Of a DNA stretch of 28,219 nt, positions 1 through 7,109 are shown piece after piece. The translations under genes and the position numbers were made by a program. The notes beneath the pieces are model-generated. The model worked only from the letters and a program-made list of their open reading frames with translations. It was not told the DNA's origin and made no database searches. Source of the DNA: CAZVAO01 sp964625175 (GTDB lineage Bacteria; Bacillota; UBA994; PWPR01). Position 1 is the stretch's first letter. Each line of letters opens with the position of its first letter. The stretch covers positions 1-28,219 of the forward strand of contig CAZVAO010000014.1 in assembly GCA_964625175.1 (NCBI GenBank), read 5' to 3'.

Positions 1-177
1 CTTCATGCTGCGACGATAGGAGCAGTGCTTCATATCACGAAGTGATGCTTCATTGATTTATTCGTGGATCCTGATGCTGATCTCAATTATCATCACGGCC
101 TGCTATATGGGGTTTGCCCACGGAGATTTTCTTCAGTATGTGGTTTATTGAGGAATGTTCAGAAAAATGGCGGGTTT

Positions 178-213
178 AGCGATGGTTAAACAGTCGTTTT
201 ATCATTCAGTTGG
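178..213 (+). repeat. End of an 11-bp-periodic dispersed repeat (copy A)
   Basis: Two 11-bp units (AGCGATGGTTA, AACAGTCGTTT) run straight into TATCATTCAGTTGG. The same terminal block, CGTTTTATCATTCAGCTG, ends the arrays at 4580 and 15516, and a variant ends the array at 15253. Copy A is the shortest of the four. It is followed by GAGCGCCTAAC and then by the scaffold gap, so its 3' module may be longer than shown. Confidence 0.6.
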
Positions 214-235
214 CTCCTTGACCCGAGCGCCTAAC

Positions 236-335
236 NNNNNNNNNNNNNNNNNNNNNNNNNNNNNNNNNNNNNNNNNNNNNNNNNNNNNNNNNNNNNNNNN
301 NNNNNNNNNNNNNNNNNNNNNNNNNNNNNNNNNNN
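236..335. other. Scaffold gap of 100 N
   Basis: Exactly 100 N bases. The sequence on both sides is the same GCGCCTAAC repeat, so this is most likely a fixed-length gap placeholder where a 14-bp tandem array was not resolved. The true length is unknown. Confidence 0.9.
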
Positions 336-405
336 GGCTAGCGCCTAACGGCTAGCGCCTAACGGCTAGCGCCTAACGGCTAGCGCCTAACGGCTAGCGC
401 CTAAT
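336..405 (+). repeat. 14-bp tandem repeat (GGCTAGCGCCTAAC)n
   Basis: Five consecutive units of GGCTAGCGCCTAAC are visible, the last ending in T. A partial unit (GCGCCTAAC) lies on the far side of the gap, so the array is longer in the genome. It passes directly into CGCCTAATCTGCC, a block also found at 15592-15604 after another copy of the 11-bp array. This makes the tandem array an expansion inside a composite dispersed element. Confidence 0.85.
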
Positions 406-413
406 CTGCCTTT

Positions 414-442
414 CTTCGTGCTCTTTGTGTTCTTCGTGGTTT
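414..442 (+). repeat. CTTCGTGCTCTTTGTG dispersed repeat
   Basis: CTTCGTGCTCTTTGTG here matches 15608-15623 exactly over 16 bases, and the motif continues with a second CTTCGTGGTTT. Both copies follow CGCCTAATCTGCC. Similar CTTCGTG/CTTTGTGG intergenic repeats are known from many environmental bacterial genomes. No function can be assigned. Confidence 0.6.
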
Positions 443-945
443 CAATTAATTCCAAACCATGCAATCAATCTATTAAGAAATGAATAACTGATTGAGGGAC
501 CAGGGATCTGGGACCAGATCAACGTAGCCAAGCTATGCTTGCCTTTCAATTCTGTCATTCCGAGCCTGTCGAGAAATTCCTGTGATAAGGCAATTTCCTT
601 GTGCATAATCTGTTTCCATAGGAAATACCTTGATGTGATCCCCGGTCCCCGGCCCATTAATACATTTCTAGACTTGATCAACTCATCACCTATTGACGGA
701 TGCCTGCAAACTTTGACAGAACCCTGTGCCGCATATTACAATAGAGGTAGAGATTATAACTGTTTAGACCCCCAAAAACCGAATACGCCCAACGCTTATT
801 TCATTTGCTACGGTCAATCGAATACCTGAAGCGAACGAAGACAAGGGAAATCACATAACCAGTGTATTTTCTTGATATTTTAAAAAGGATTCATCAAGGA
901 TAAAGGAGTGAGAATTTCTGCAAGGTAAACACCAAACAGCCTATT

Positions 946-971
946 TAGGGTAGGTAAATTTAGCCACCCTA
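946..971 (+). other. Imperfect hairpin in the leader of the baeRF gene
   Basis: TAGGGT pairs with ACCCTA across an inner TAAA/TTTA stem with two mismatches. It lies about 110 bases upstream of the baeRF start. A second short stem follows (GTCCA...TGGAC, about 1011-1031). No known riboswitch consensus was recognised, and a structured 5' leader or chance pairing are both possible. Confidence 0.25.
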
Positions 972-1080
972 TCCGAGGACAAAGGGTTTCGTATATTTTT
1001 TATCCCCAGCCGTCCAGCATCACAGTTGGACACAGAGGAATCGATTAGTAAAAATAAACGCGAAAGAATGAGGGTATACT

Positions 1081-2220
1081 ATGCTATTTGAAATTATCAA
1101 TGATTTTCCGAATGACATCATTTTCGATGCACAAGTTCCATGTATTACACTCTATCAACCCACTTACCGATATGCACCAGATAATAAGCAGGATCCCATT
1201 GTATTTAAAAATTTAGTTCGAAAAATAGAAAAAAAATTAGAAGAAGAATATGATAAAGGCACAATCGATTCGCTTATGAAGCCATTTTACCAGATTGAAA
1301 CGGATAAAATTTTTTGGAATAAGACTTTAGATGGACTGGCAATTCTTGCAAACACCCAGAAATGTGTGGTCTACAAGTTGCCAAGGCCAGTAGAAGCATT
1401 AGCTGTCGTGGCAGATCGCTTTCACATTAAGCCCCTTATTCGAACGTATCAAGCAATGGACCATTATCAACTACTTGGCTTAAGCCGTAACGAATTTTCT
1501 CTTTATCAAGGCAACCGCTATGGCTATCAGGAAATTGAATTGGATCCTGATACACCCCGAACCATGAATGAAGTTTTGGGGGAAGAGCTCACAGATGCCT
1601 ATCGGGCACACGGCGCATCTGGTGATGCGGGTATCCACTATGGACACGGCGGGAAACAGCCAGAAATTGATAAAGACACTGAAAAGTTTTTTAGGTATGT
1701 CGATCGGTTTGTCTTAGATCATTATTCAAGACCGTCGAAAATGCCCCTCATTATCGTTTCACTAAAGGAGTATCATTCTTTATTCAGAGATTTAAGCCAC
1801 AACCCCTATTTATTGGAGGATGGAATTGATTATTCCTACGAATCATTAGAGTTAGACCAGCTAACAGCAAAAGCACTTAAGGTTATAGATCCGATTTATC
1901 AGGAAAAGATTAAAAATCTATTAGATTCCTATAAAAACTCACAAGCAAATTATTTAGGATCGGATGATTTGGCGCAGGTGACCAAGGCTGCCTTTGAAAA
2001 CAGGATCAAAACGCTTTTCGTAGAAGCGGAAAAGATGATTCCAGGGCACATCAGTGATTCGGGAAGAATTGCAGTGAGCCAACTACAAGATGGTGATTAT
2101 AGCGATTTGCTGGATGATATCGCTCAATTGGTAATAAAAAGCAAGGGTGAAGTCATCGTTCTTCCGAAAGAGCAAATGCCTAGTGATACAGGTGTAGCTG
2201 CAATCTATAGATATATCTAA
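1081..2220 (+). CDS. baeRF-family protein (bacterial eRF1-like)
   Basis: The 379-residue product resembles the bacterial/archaeal eRF1-related (baeRF) proteins, predicted ribosome-associated relatives of the archaeo-eukaryotic release factor; their actual role is largely unknown. What I see is an N-terminal PCITLYQPTYR segment, a central FHIKPL motif (about residues 112-117), an HYGHGGK stretch near residue 187, and the typical C-terminus with GEVIVLPKEQMP followed by GVAAIYRY, where eRF1-like proteins end on a short beta hairpin. The protein is cytosolic, with no signal peptide or membrane segment. The ATG is preceded by GAGGG seven bases upstream. A terminator follows closely, so it is probably monocistronic. 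I cannot assign the numbered baeRF subfamily. The GGQ motif needed for peptide release was not seen. Confidence 0.72.
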   Translation: MLFEIINDFPNDIIFDAQVPCITLYQPTYRYAPDNKQDPIVFKNLVRKIEKKLEEEYDKGTIDSLMKPFYQIETDKIFWNKTLDGLAILANTQKCVVYKLPRPVEALAVVADRFHIKPLIRTYQAMDHYQLLGLSRNEFSLYQGNRYGYQEIELDPDTPRTMNEVLGEELTDAYRAHGASGDAGIHYGHGGKQPEIDKDTEKFFRYVDRFVLDHYSRPSKMPLIIVSLKEYHSLFRDLSHNPYLLEDGIDYSYESLELDQLTAKALKVIDPIYQEKIKNLLDSYKNSQANYLGSDDLAQVTKAAFENRIKTLFVEAEKMIPGHISDSGRIAVSQLQDGDYSDLLDDIAQLVIKSKGEVIVLPKEQMPSDTGVAAIYRYI

Positions 2221-2267
2221 TAAAGACAAATGTTATGCAGATTTAATTGATCAACCTAGCTATCATT

Positions 2268-2297
2268 AAAACCCATTTCAGGTGAAGTGGGTTTTTC
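2268..2297 (+). terminator. Rho-independent terminator after the baeRF gene
   Basis: AAACCCATTTC and GAAGTGGGTTT form an 11-bp stem with one G-T-type mismatch and an AGGT loop, followed at once by TTTTTC. It lies 48 bases after the baeRF stop codon. Confidence 0.8.
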
Positions 2298-2340
2298 ATT
2301 GTAACTGCTTTTTCAAATGCTTAAATTCTTGCAAGTATTA

Positions 2341-2358
2341 TTGTGAGCAATATCACAA
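2341..2358. promoter_or_regulatory. CRP/FNR-like palindromic operator candidate
   Basis: TTGTGAGCAATATCACAA contains TGTGA-N6-TCACA, an exact match to the general CRP consensus half-sites. A second, inverted pair (ATCAC...GTGAT, about 2380-2397) lies 22 bases downstream. Both are upstream of the extended -10 at 2410-2418, a plausible position for an activator or repressor of the M42 peptidase gene. Which regulator binds is inference; Clostridia carry several CRP/FNR-family proteins with differing sites. Confidence 0.45.
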
Positions 2359-2409
2359 GAAAATACGATTAAATCCTGCAATCACAATGATTCGTGATAG
2401 TGGGCAGTG

Positions 2410-2418
2410 TGCTATAAT
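2410..2418 (+). promoter_or_regulatory. Extended -10 promoter for the M42 peptidase gene
   Basis: TGCTATAAT is a perfect extended -10 element. No good -35 hexamer stands 16-18 bases upstream, as is usual for this promoter type. It would give a leader of about 150 nucleotides before the ATG at 2576. Confidence 0.6.
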
Positions 2419-2575
2419 ATGAATTAAATCACAGCATCATTATATAGCATAATCTGCGGAATCACGGAGTATCGCTTTCTAATTTCGGGATGTTGTTAGG
2501 AGTCAATTAATTTATTTGCAACTATTGTGTAAGCTTGAGTTTTACACGATAAGAATCTAGTGATGGAGGATAATT

Positions 2576-3664
2576 ATGAAAGAACAATTGCGTCAGTCGT
2601 TTAAAGAATTATGTGCTTTAGTGGGGGTTTCTGGATCTGAGCAAGAGGTGGTGCGCTATGTTCGAGACGCGATTACACCGCATGCCGACGCCGTTAGAGT
2701 TGATCGGATTGGCAACCTGATTGCGACTAAAAAGGGGATAAAACCAGGTCCTACTGTAGCCATCGTGGCCCATACGGATGAGGTGGGCTATTGCGTTAAA
2801 GGGATCCATGACAATGGTTTTATCACTTTTGATAAAATCGGATCCATTTCGAATAAAGTGTTAGAGGGACGCAAAATTTGGATAAACGGGTCCATCCCCG
2901 GGATCATCGGCATTCGACCAGGCCACTTAAACAGCCCTACAGCCGTGCCTACGATCAATACGCCACGGCAATGCTACATTGATACTGGTATGACATCAAG
3001 ATCAGCCGTTGAAGCATTGGGAATTAAGATTGGCAGTAAAATTTCTTTCGATGGCGCTTATCAAGAGATGGCCAACCCCGATATGATTTGCACAAAATCG
3101 GTCGACGATCGGATCAATTGTGCGATTATCATTGAGCTCTTTAAACAGATTCAAAATGATGACTTTGCCGGCACCCTTTATGGGGTTTTTACCGTACAAG
3201 AAGAAATCGGTATGCGGGGCGCTGCCGTACTGGGGAATATCTTGGATATGGATTATGCTATTGTGCTCGATACCATTCCCGCAGGGGATACACCCGACAT
3301 CAATACCGTTCAAGAGCTCCCTGTTTACTTGAGTAAAGGGCCAGTTTGTCCCGTAATGGATGGCGTGGTTACATCAGGGCTCCATTCACATGTCTATCCC
3401 AAAGTGCTGGAAATGATTGAAGACCAATCCGAAGCGGTCCAGATTAATGTTCAATATGCAACATTGGTTGGCGATGGTTACTTAACCGATGCAACGCATT
3501 TACACATCTCTGGTCAAGGGGTGCCTTGCGGAACCTTGGCAGTGCCTCGTCGTTATTCCCATTCGCCTGTTGAACTATTTGATCTCAACGATGCCGTCGG
3601 CTCCCTCAAAGTACTGCAGAGTATCGTGCGCGCAAATGGCTATAAGAATTTAGATTTTATTTAG
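2576..3664 (+). CDS. M42 family metallopeptidase (glutamyl aminopeptidase-like)
   Basis: A cytosolic di-metal aminopeptidase of the M42 family, which trims N-terminal residues from short peptides and often assembles as large tetrahedral dodecamers. At 362 residues it is full length. Visible active-site motifs are AHTDE (His66, Asp68), KSVDDR (Asp177/Asp178), VQEE (Glu209/Glu210), VLDT (Asp232) and RRYSHSPVE (His329). These supply the two-metal ligands and the general base expected of the family. GGAGG stands seven bases before the ATG, and no signal peptide is seen. A CRP-like palindrome upstream hints at nutrient control. The substrate preference (glutamyl, leucyl or other) cannot be read from sequence; some relatives were once misnamed endoglucanases. 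Confidence 0.9.
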   Translation: MKEQLRQSFKELCALVGVSGSEQEVVRYVRDAITPHADAVRVDRIGNLIATKKGIKPGPTVAIVAHTDEVGYCVKGIHDNGFITFDKIGSISNKVLEGRKIWINGSIPGIIGIRPGHLNSPTAVPTINTPRQCYIDTGMTSRSAVEALGIKIGSKISFDGAYQEMANPDMICTKSVDDRINCAIIIELFKQIQNDDFAGTLYGVFTVQEEIGMRGAAVLGNILDMDYAIVLDTIPAGDTPDINTVQELPVYLSKGPVCPVMDGVVTSGLHSHVYPKVLEMIEDQSEAVQINVQYATLVGDGYLTDATHLHISGQGVPCGTLAVPRRYSHSPVELFDLNDAVGSLKVLQSIVRANGYKNLDFI

Positions 3665-3784
3665 TTCCTGAAACGCTTACCTGAGTGATTGCGACTCGAA
3701 GGAGCGAATCTGTCTGTAAATTGGTGTGGGGATTATTCGTAATTAGTGATTCTAAAGGTTAACTAGGAAGGAAGCGGTTTCAAT

Positions 3785-4570
3785 ATGGCAGAGAAGTTCA
3801 TTCAATCGCCAGATGGCAAGGTATACTATGATTTACTCAATGAAGCATGTGAGCAAACCGTTGTATTAATTCACGGGTTTGGCTTAGATCGCGACATGTG
3901 GGTCGAGCAACTTGCCGTTTTACAGAATTATTGTGTGATCACCATCGATGCACGTGGGCACGGGAAATCGAGGCCATTCTCTGAGTTTAATGTTATTAAG
4001 GTGGCAGAGGATATTCACCGTATTTTACAGGCTGAGAATCGTGCTAAGGCCGTTATTGTGGGCTTATCAATGGGGTCTTATGCAGCTCAAGAGTTTGTGA
4101 GGCTTTATCCAGCTAGCACCGCCGGGCTTATGGTAGCGGATGGTACGCCCATATTTATCAAGTACCCACTGTGGGAAACGGTAGCCCTGCGTTACTCAAT
4201 GCTCCTTCTTAAGCTCTATACTTGGAATGGATTAAAGAACGCGATGGCTAAGCAGACCTCAGTTATTCCTGAAGTGAGAGTCAAATTAATAGAAATGTTT
4301 GACAAGTTTAATAAGGATGAGTTTATTTCCTCATGGGCGGGCATTGCCAATTGTTTGCATGAAGAAAAGGTTGTAATTGAGTGTCCATTTTACGTAGTTT
4401 ATGGGGAATATGATCAGACTGGAACCATCAAAGCACATGCTAGCGATTGGGTAGTAGCCTACCCCAACTGCAAGGTCTTTGTGATTCCAGATGCGGGACA
4501 CGTGTCTAATATGGACAATCCCGAGGCGTTTAATCGAATAATGCTTGAGTTGTTGGATGAGGCATTTTAA
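3785..4570 (+). CDS. Alpha/beta hydrolase
   Basis: A 261-residue single-domain alpha/beta hydrolase with a complete catalytic triad. The HGFGLDRDMW stretch (His30-Gly31) marks the oxyanion region, GLSMG carries the nucleophile Ser95, YGEYD supplies Asp210, and DAGHVSNMDNP supplies His239. A lid-like helical insert with several Leu/Tyr residues spans about 125-190. It has no signal peptide, so it is cytosolic. It lies 120 bases after the M42 gene without a clear terminator between, so the two may be co-transcribed. The substrate (ester, lactone or amide) cannot be decided. Relatives include 3-oxoadipate enol-lactonase-like and general esterase-like enzymes. Confidence 0.88.
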   Translation: MAEKFIQSPDGKVYYDLLNEACEQTVVLIHGFGLDRDMWVEQLAVLQNYCVITIDARGHGKSRPFSEFNVIKVAEDIHRILQAENRAKAVIVGLSMGSYAAQEFVRLYPASTAGLMVADGTPIFIKYPLWETVALRYSMLLLKLYTWNGLKNAMAKQTSVIPEVRVKLIEMFDKFNKDEFISSWAGIANCLHEEKVVIECPFYVVYGEYDQTGTIKAHASDWVVAYPNCKVFVIPDAGHVSNMDNPEAFNRIMLELLDEAF

Positions 4571-4579
4571 TAATTGTGG

Positions 4580-4670
4580 AACAGTAGTTGAACAATGGTT
4601 AAACAATAGTCAAACGATAGGTAAACGATAGGCAAAAAATGGTCAAACAGTTGTTTTATCATTCAGCTGA
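4580..4670 (+). repeat. 11-bp-periodic tandem array (copy B, seven units)
   Basis: Seven consecutive units of a degenerate AACAATGGTTA 11-mer run from 4580 to 4656 and end in the shared block CGTTTTATCATTCAGCTG-like sequence (here TTGTTTTATCATTCAGCTGA). The array starts ten bases after the alpha/beta hydrolase stop. It is followed by ACCTAGC/CGCCTAACG-type sequence and the second scaffold gap. Confidence 0.75.
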
Positions 4671-4752
4671 TTTCTAACACCTAGCAGTCATCGCCTAACG
4701 CCAATCACCTAGCCAGAACCCCTAAATCCAAAATTCTGACCAACTGACCAAC

Positions 4753-4852
4753 NNNNNNNNNNNNNNNNNNNNNNNNNNNNNNNNNNNNNNNNNNNNNNNN
4801 NNNNNNNNNNNNNNNNNNNNNNNNNNNNNNNNNNNNNNNNNNNNNNNNNNNN
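4753..4852. other. Scaffold gap of 100 N
   Basis: Exactly 100 N bases, preceded by CTGACCAACTGACCAAC, a short direct repeat of CTGACCAA. The gap sits between the convergent hydrolase and M81 genes, where their terminators would be expected. Its true length is unknown. Confidence 0.9.
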
Positions 4853-4878
4853 GAGGTGGTTTTGTGTTTAGTGAGTGT

Positions 4879-6366
4879 TTATTTATTGCGCCAATTCTTA
4901 CCGATTGGGTAAGCATCGTCTGGGGCATTGTCATAATGGAGTGTCAATAAGTCGACAGCACCAATACCCGGAGCATTGATGGGGAAGTCGGTCTTAACAA
5001 CATCATCCCAATAGGCTCTGTGATGCACACGGTCTTTTAGCACAATAATATCAAGCGTTGTATAGTCAATTCCAACGGCAGTGAATGGGGCGCTATCATT
5101 TGCTCCCCTCATCTCTTCGGATATAACGACGTGATTATTATTACCGAGGTCTACCGCTACCACAAATTTATCTTGGACCAGTTGCCCTTTGCCCATGGGA
5201 CCAATGCGCTTGTAACTGGGGCGGCCCATGAAGGTAATCGTACCGGTGATTTCAACAGGCGTGCCAGAGTGAACACTAGCCCAACCTCCGATTTCAACTG
5301 TAATTTGATCACCAACCTTGGCGGTTTCCTCGAGCATTTTAGTTACTTTTGGATCAGCGATACCAGGGATACCAAAGTTCTTGGCCCCTTGCTTAAGTAG
5401 TTCGCGTAACATCCAAGTACTGTCACCTGTGCGGTCTGCACCGTCAGCAACTAAAACAGGACCTTCGCCGTCGGCAACGAGTTGCATCACTTGGCGAACG
5501 GCTTCTTCTGTTTTCGGTAAAGTACGGTTGAGGTCTTCCTTATAGGACCATGCCAATTCGGCAACATCCTTGACGATTTCTTCAGCAAGTGCTAGGTTAT
5601 CGTCAGTTAGGGCAAATACGGTCATGCCGATATCGACAACGTCTGCATAAGCGTAGCCGGGAGCGACATCAACACGGATTACGCCATCTTTTGCTTCCCA
5701 TTCGCTACAACGTGCAAAGACTTCTTTCATCGGATGGTAAGCAGAGGCTTGGAAAATACTTGCAGAAACGATCCCCGGCTTCAAGCAGGCTTGAGTGGGT
5801 TTGACGTTTCCTTTGAGGGTCTCCAGCATAAATTCAGCCGCAGCTATACCGGTTTCATAAGAATCCACATGTGGGTAAGTTTTGATGACAAATACGGCAT
5901 CGGTGGGTTCGAGCAATTCAGCATCTTCATTAGCATGGAGGTCTAGGGTCACCATGATTTTGGGATTCGGACCCACTGCTTTGCGGATACGACGGCATAA
6001 TTCAGCTTCTGGTCTTGGGATATTTGTGGCGGCCATAGCACCATGAAGGGCTAGTAGAATGCCATCATAAGGACCCGTTGCAACGATTGTATCCACGATT
6101 TCATTGGCATACTTGTTATAGGCTTCTTCATCAAACCAAGCACGGAAACCGCCGCTGGTTCGCCCAGCAATTAGAATAGGGACTAAGTCAATGTTCTCTT
6201 TGTTTTCGAGGACGGACAAATAACCGTTGATGTAGTTTGGGATGCCACGGGCCTTATCAAACATCTCTTGGCCACGGAATACATTAGGTTTAAGATCAGC
6301 AATAGTAGTCGGATCAGGGCAGAACGTACAGGTTTCATTAGTGAAACTGGCAACAGCAATACGCAT
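4879..6366 (-). CDS. M81 family metallopeptidase (MlrC/microcystinase-like)
   Basis: A 495-residue protein of the MlrC family, zinc peptidases named for the enzyme that cleaves linearised microcystin peptides; in most bacteria the natural substrate is unknown. The N-terminus MRIAVASFTNET carries the conserved NET segment. Likely zinc ligands are Asp142 and His144 (LDLHAN) and His166 (TYPHVDSYE), and HGAM at 108-111 and GADRTGDST near 309-317 are family-typical. The start was placed at MRIAV because AAGGAGTCGTTTTT directly precedes it; a longer frame from a TTG adds 16 residues without a better ribosome site. It has no signal peptide. It lies in a run of peptidases and amidohydrolases, consistent with peptide or amide catabolism. 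Its 3' side abuts the scaffold gap. Confidence 0.85.
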   Translation of the reverse strand: MRIAVASFTNETCTFCPDPTTIADLKPNVFRGQEMFDKARGIPNYINGYLSVLENKENIDLVPILIAGRTSGGFRAWFDEEAYNKYANEIVDTIVATGPYDGILLALHGAMAATNIPRPEAELCRRIRKAVGPNPKIMVTLDLHANEDAELLEPTDAVFVIKTYPHVDSYETGIAAAEFMLETLKGNVKPTQACLKPGIVSASIFQASAYHPMKEVFARCSEWEAKDGVIRVDVAPGYAYADVVDIGMTVFALTDDNLALAEEIVKDVAELAWSYKEDLNRTLPKTEEAVRQVMQLVADGEGPVLVADGADRTGDSTWMLRELLKQGAKNFGIPGIADPKVTKMLEETAKVGDQITVEIGGWASVHSGTPVEITGTITFMGRPSYKRIGPMGKGQLVQDKFVVAVDLGNNNHVVISEEMRGANDSAPFTAVGIDYTTLDIIVLKDRVHHRAYWDDVVKTDFPINAPGIGAVDLLTLHYDNAPDDAYPIGKNWRNK

Positions 6367-6464
6367 AAAAACGACTCCTTTCATAATGAACTTGTGAAGT
6401 ATTTCGATTGTCAAAAGGAAACTCCTGCAAAGAATAAATAAAAAACTGAAAGTCGGTCTTTTAT

Positions 6465-6520
6465 TGGGGGGTGAGGGGATGGGAGCTCGGGGTTCGGAAA
6501 TGGGTGATGGGGTTTGAGCC
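6465..6520 (-). repeat. G-rich intergenic repeat left of the four-helix-bundle gene
   Basis: A run of G-tracts (GGGGGGTGAGGGGATGGG, then CGGGGTTCGG). A C-rich counterpart holding CCGAACCCC lies at about 7018-7067, on the other side of the small gene at 6652, so GGGGTTCGG occurs in opposite orientation on the two flanks. The similarity is partial, not a clean inverted repeat. Confidence 0.4.
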
Positions 6521-6622
6521 AGATTAAAGTATAGGATAATAGGTATCTTTGTAAGTTAGATTGGTAAGTATTCAGATATTATAAGCTATCGTGTTATAAT
6601 ATATATCATAAATGTTAATATA

Positions 6623-6631
6623 TGGTATAAT
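6623..6631 (+). promoter_or_regulatory. Extended -10 promoter for the four-helix-bundle gene
   Basis: TGGTATAAT matches the extended -10 consensus. Transcription would start near 6638, only about 14 bases before the ATG at 6652, giving a very short leader. A second TATAAT stands at 6595-6600 and could be an alternative start. Confidence 0.5.
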
Positions 6632-6651
6632 ATTGATGTTGTGAGCTTCTA

Positions 6652-6999
6652 ATGAGCTTGTATCAAATTCAGCAACTTGCACTAAATATTTATAAGTTAA
6701 CTACTGGGTTCCCAGATCACGAGAGATTTTGCTTAACTATACAACTCCGCAAAGCAGTAATTTCTGTTCCCAGCAACATTGTTGAGGGTAGAGCAAGAGA
6801 GACTGTTAAGGAGTACATCCGCTTTTTAGTTATTGCACGTGCTTCACTTGAGGAAGCGAAATACCAGATACTTTTAGCAAGAGATTTGGGGTACGTCTAT
6901 GAGAGCATCTATCTGGAAACGAACAGTCTTATGGTGAGAGTGAGCAAGTTACTTGCGGGCTTACTCAGAGAGTTAAGACAAAGGAGCACAGATGCCTAG
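6652..6999 (+). CDS. Four-helix bundle protein (23S rRNA intervening-sequence family)
   Basis: A 115-residue, helix-rich protein with the hallmark blocks of the four-helix-bundle family first found inside 23S rRNA intervening sequences: GFPDHERF, LTIQLRKAVISVPSNIVEG, a KEYIRFL segment and LARDLGYV. Relatives also occur as free-standing genes in intergenic repeats, and one branch (Avd) assists diversity-generating retroelements. No reverse transcriptase or variable repeat is visible here, so that role is not supported. The ribosome site is weak and the gene has its own extended -10. It lies alone between two leftward genes and is flanked by G/C-rich repeats, which suggests an inserted cassette. 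The biochemical function is unknown. Confidence 0.8.
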   Translation: MSLYQIQQLALNIYKLTTGFPDHERFCLTIQLRKAVISVPSNIVEGRARETVKEYIRFLVIARASLEEAKYQILLARDLGYVYESIYLETNSLMVRVSKLLAGLLRELRQRSTDA

Positions 7000-7017
7000 T
7001 TTTGTATACGGAGACCG

Positions 7018-7067
7018 AGTTCCCAGCCCCGAACCCCAAACCCCTTAATTCCGCCCCCTTGTCCCCT
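7018..7067 (+). repeat. C-rich intergenic repeat right of the four-helix-bundle gene
   Basis: CCCAGCCCCGAACCCCAAAC and further C-tracts follow the small gene. The CCGAACCCC core is the reverse complement of GGGGTTCGG at about 6494-6502. It resembles the CCCGATCCCCG patches near 640 and 15432, so this is probably a low-complexity dispersed repeat type in this genome. Confidence 0.4.
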
Positions 7068-7073
7068 AAAAGA

Positions 7074-7101
7074 ACTGACGCTCTTTTCACAGAGCGTCAG
7101 T
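7074..7101 (-). terminator. Terminator of the M20 gene (stem works on both strands)
   Basis: ACTGACGCTCT and AGAGCGTCAGT form a perfect 11-bp stem around a six-base loop. On the minus strand it starts eight bases past the M20 stop codon and is followed by TCTTTT, a short U-tract. On the plus strand CATTTCTTTT follows, so it could also stop transcription from the four-helix-bundle gene. Confidence 0.85.
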
Positions 7102-7109
7102 CATTTCTT

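Larger units (their letters stand above)
1..1080. other. Gene-poor, repeat-rich left flank
   Basis: I find no convincing gene in this stretch. It contains an 11-bp-periodic repeat end (about 178-213), a scaffold gap (236-335), a 14-bp tandem array (336-405), a CTTCGTG-type repeat (414-442), a GATC/CCC-rich patch (about 500-520 and 630-655), and a copy near 551-590 of a sequence resembling the widespread TGTCATTCCGAGC...GAGAAATTCC intergenic repeat. Short reading frames across these parts are translations of repeats. The last 140 bases form the leader of the next gene and hold an imperfect hairpin. Confidence 0.6.

Noticed and set aside
20..151. A short open stretch ending at 151 with a membrane-helix-like segment (WILMLISIIITACYMGF)
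   Set aside because: It begins just after an in-frame stop, has no ribosome site, and overlaps GCTTCAT repeat-like sequence. It could be a gene remnant but cannot be supported.
442..681. A 79-residue minus-strand frame containing SQEFLDRLGMTELK
   Set aside because: This is the translation of a GTCATTCCGAGC...GAGAAATTCC type intergenic repeat and of GATC/CCC-rich DNA; it has no ribosome site and no family likeness.
539..829. A 96-residue plus-strand frame in the left flank
   Set aside because: It crosses the same repeat, has no ribosome binding site and has an unprotein-like composition.
6367..6414. N-terminal extension of the M81 peptidase by 16 residues
   Set aside because: It would start at a TTG without a ribosome site, while MRIAVASF has AAGGAG at ideal spacing and matches the usual family start.
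6652..6999. Four-helix-bundle gene as the Avd component of a diversity-generating retroelement
   Set aside because: No reverse transcriptase, template repeat or variable repeat can be found in the window.
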